From contig DHXA01000031.1 of the NCBI GenBank assembly GCA_002413455.1, positions 1-24,632 of the forward strand: a DNA stretch of 24,632 nucleotides. The letters are read 5' to 3'. The notes below the pieces were generated by a model. It searched no databases and was not told the origin of the DNA. It saw nothing but the letters and a program-made list of their open reading frames with translations. Below are positions 23,808-24,632 of this stretch, piece after piece. The DNA comes from Rhodanobacter sp. UBA5168 (GTDB lineage Bacteria; Pseudomonadota; Gammaproteobacteria; Xanthomonadales; Rhodanobacteraceae). The position numbers were made by a program, and so were the translations under genes. Numbering within the stretch: position 1 is the stretch's first letter; each line of letters starts with the position of its first letter.

Positions 23808-24398
23808 ATGAAGAAAACCTCGCTCCTCGTGGCCTTGCCGGCTGTGGCTCTCAGTGGCCTGCTGCTTACCGGCTGCGGCATGTTCCGTTCGCACAAGGCG
23901 TGGGACACTGCCCAGCAGGAATCGCCGCTGGAGATTCCGCCGAGCCTCGACCGGCCGTCCACCAGTGAAGCCTTGATGATTCCTCCGCCCGGTGCGAATC
24001 AGCCGACTGCCAACGGCGCGACAGCTCGCGTCGGCACCGCCGACGGCCAGATCGCCGATGGTTTTGTGATGACTGACAGCGTCGACAATGCCTACCATCG
24101 AGTGGGCCAGGTGCTGGAAAGCGGCAGCCTGGGGCAGCTGGTCGGGCATGACGATGCCACGCACAGTTACACGCTGAACGTTTCCGCCGCTGCCGTGCAG
24201 CAGAAAAAGAAAGGTTTCTTCGGCCGCATGTTCGGGCGTCACAAGGACGATGCTGCCGCTGCCCCGGGCGCGGGTTCGCATCAGGTGCAGGTAAGCATCA
24301 ACGGCAGCGGCACGAATGCCAGCGAAGTACGTGCCGAAGGCAACGCCGCGGCGGTGGCCAAGGTGATCGATACGTTGAAGTCGCGTCTGGGCGGCTGA
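23808..24398 (+). CDS. bamC: BamC/NlpB-like outer-membrane lipoprotein (short form)
   Basis: BamC is an accessory lipoprotein of the beta-barrel assembly machine. This 196-residue protein has a lipoprotein signal (MKKTSLLVALPAVALSGLLLTGC, lipidated Cys23), a proline-rich linker with LEIPPSLDRP, which is the BamC N-terminal pattern that contacts BamD, and one alpha/beta domain (about 90-195) ending in AAAVAKVIDTLKSRLG. E. coli BamC is about 344 residues with two such domains, so one appears to be missing. A basic patch (KKKGFFGRMFGRHK) interrupts the domain. ATG at 23808 begins the signal peptide. The position directly after dapA supports the call. Confidence 0.82.
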   Translation: MKKTSLLVALPAVALSGLLLTGCGMFRSHKAWDTAQQESPLEIPPSLDRPSTSEALMIPPPGANQPTANGATARVGTADGQIADGFVMTDSVDNAYHRVGQVLESGSLGQLVGHDDATHSYTLNVSAAAVQQKKKGFFGRMFGRHKDDAAAAPGAGSHQVQVSINGSGTNASEVRAEGNAAAVAKVIDTLKSRLGG

Positions 24399-24414
24399 GC
24401 CTCTCTGCTGCCGC

Positions 24415-24462
24415 ATGGCCACAAAAAAAGCCGCCCCAAAGGGCGGCTTTTTTTGTGGCCAT
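24415..24462. terminator. Perfect bidirectional Rho-independent terminator
   Basis: A 22-bp exact inverted repeat (24415-24436 and 24441-24462) around the loop CAAA. Its core GCCGCCC/GGGCGGC is flanked by A7 on one side and T7 on the other, so it ends both the dapA-bamC transcript and the convergent ferredoxin gene. Confidence 0.95.
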
Positions 24463-24467
24463 TGATT

Positions 24468-24632
24468 TCAGCGCTGCAGCAACTGGAGCTTGTCCGGCTT
24501 GCCTTCCCATTCCTTGGCGTCCGCGGGGCTGTCCTTGCGCTCGGTGATCACCGGCCAGCCCTTGGCCAGTTCGGCATTGAGCGCCACAAAGGCCTCCTGG
24601 CCGGCCGGCACGTCGTCTTCCGGATAGATCGC
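24468..24632 (-). CDS. fdxA: 7Fe ferredoxin FdxA, C-terminal part (gene runs past the window end)
   Basis: The minus strand is open from the window edge to TGA at 24468-24470 and encodes 54 residues: [20 protein letters not shown], then [20 protein letters not shown], then [14 protein letters not shown]. This matches the C-terminal extension of FdxA-type seven-iron ferredoxins, small electron carriers with one 3Fe-4S and one 4Fe-4S cluster. The cysteine-containing N-terminal part lies outside the window, so the cluster ligands cannot be checked. It converges on bamC, with the shared terminator between them. Confidence 0.87.
   Translation of the reverse strand, partial: AIYPEDDVPAGQEAFVALNAELAKGWPVITERKDSPADAKEWEGKPDKLQLLQR

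Overview
The window is a GC-rich stretch of gammaproteobacterial chromosome. Gene content and order point to the Xanthomonadales, most likely the Rhodanobacteraceae (Rhodanobacter/Dyella-like): alaS-csrA-tRNA-Ser, a phoB-phoR-ppk-ppx cluster, a conserved bamC/dapA/gcvR/bcp block, and an NAD-type isocitrate dehydrogenase. The genus is an inference from protein likeness and synteny only. No phage, transposon, CRISPR array or plasmid gene was seen; this is mostly core chromosome with one small accessory-looking stress module.

Layout. 1-3250: the 3' part of alaS, the global RNA-binding regulator csrA behind a GGA-rich leader, tRNA-Ser(GCU), then about 300 bp of palindromic intergenic repeats. 3254-12308, all minus strand: read in the direction of transcription, a BepA-like M48 protease, phoB, phoR, ppk, ppx, a periplasmic cyclophilin and lpxH. 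These cover phosphate sensing, polyphosphate synthesis and breakdown, envelope protein folding and lipid A synthesis. 12432-14345, plus strand: a glutaredoxin translationally coupled to an AhpD-like protein, then NAD-isocitrate dehydrogenase with a clear terminator. 14427-16992: a membrane-anchored AraC-type regulator convergent with a membrane-anchored serine beta-lactamase-like hydrolase.

17118-19865, minus strand: an LpxO-like lipid A hydroxylase, an ECF41-type sigma factor with a fused C-terminal SnoaL-like domain, a carboxymuconolactone decarboxylase/AhpD-family protein and a small DUF393 (DCC) protein. The same bipartite sequence, GCGGTCACG-N16-CGTCCTTG, lies just upstream of both the sigma gene and the AhpD-like gene. 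It resembles the published ECF41 promoter, so this looks like a self-activating sigma/redox module and is the most interesting item here.

19985-24632: a PIN-PhoH ATPase, the peroxiredoxin Bcp, a GcvR-like ACT-domain protein, then divergently dapA and a short BamC-like lipoprotein, a perfectly symmetric bidirectional terminator, and the C-terminal end of a 7Fe ferredoxin (FdxA). The bcp-gcvR / dapA-bamC arrangement matches Escherichia coli. An inverted repeat with 9-bp arms sits between gcvR and dapA.
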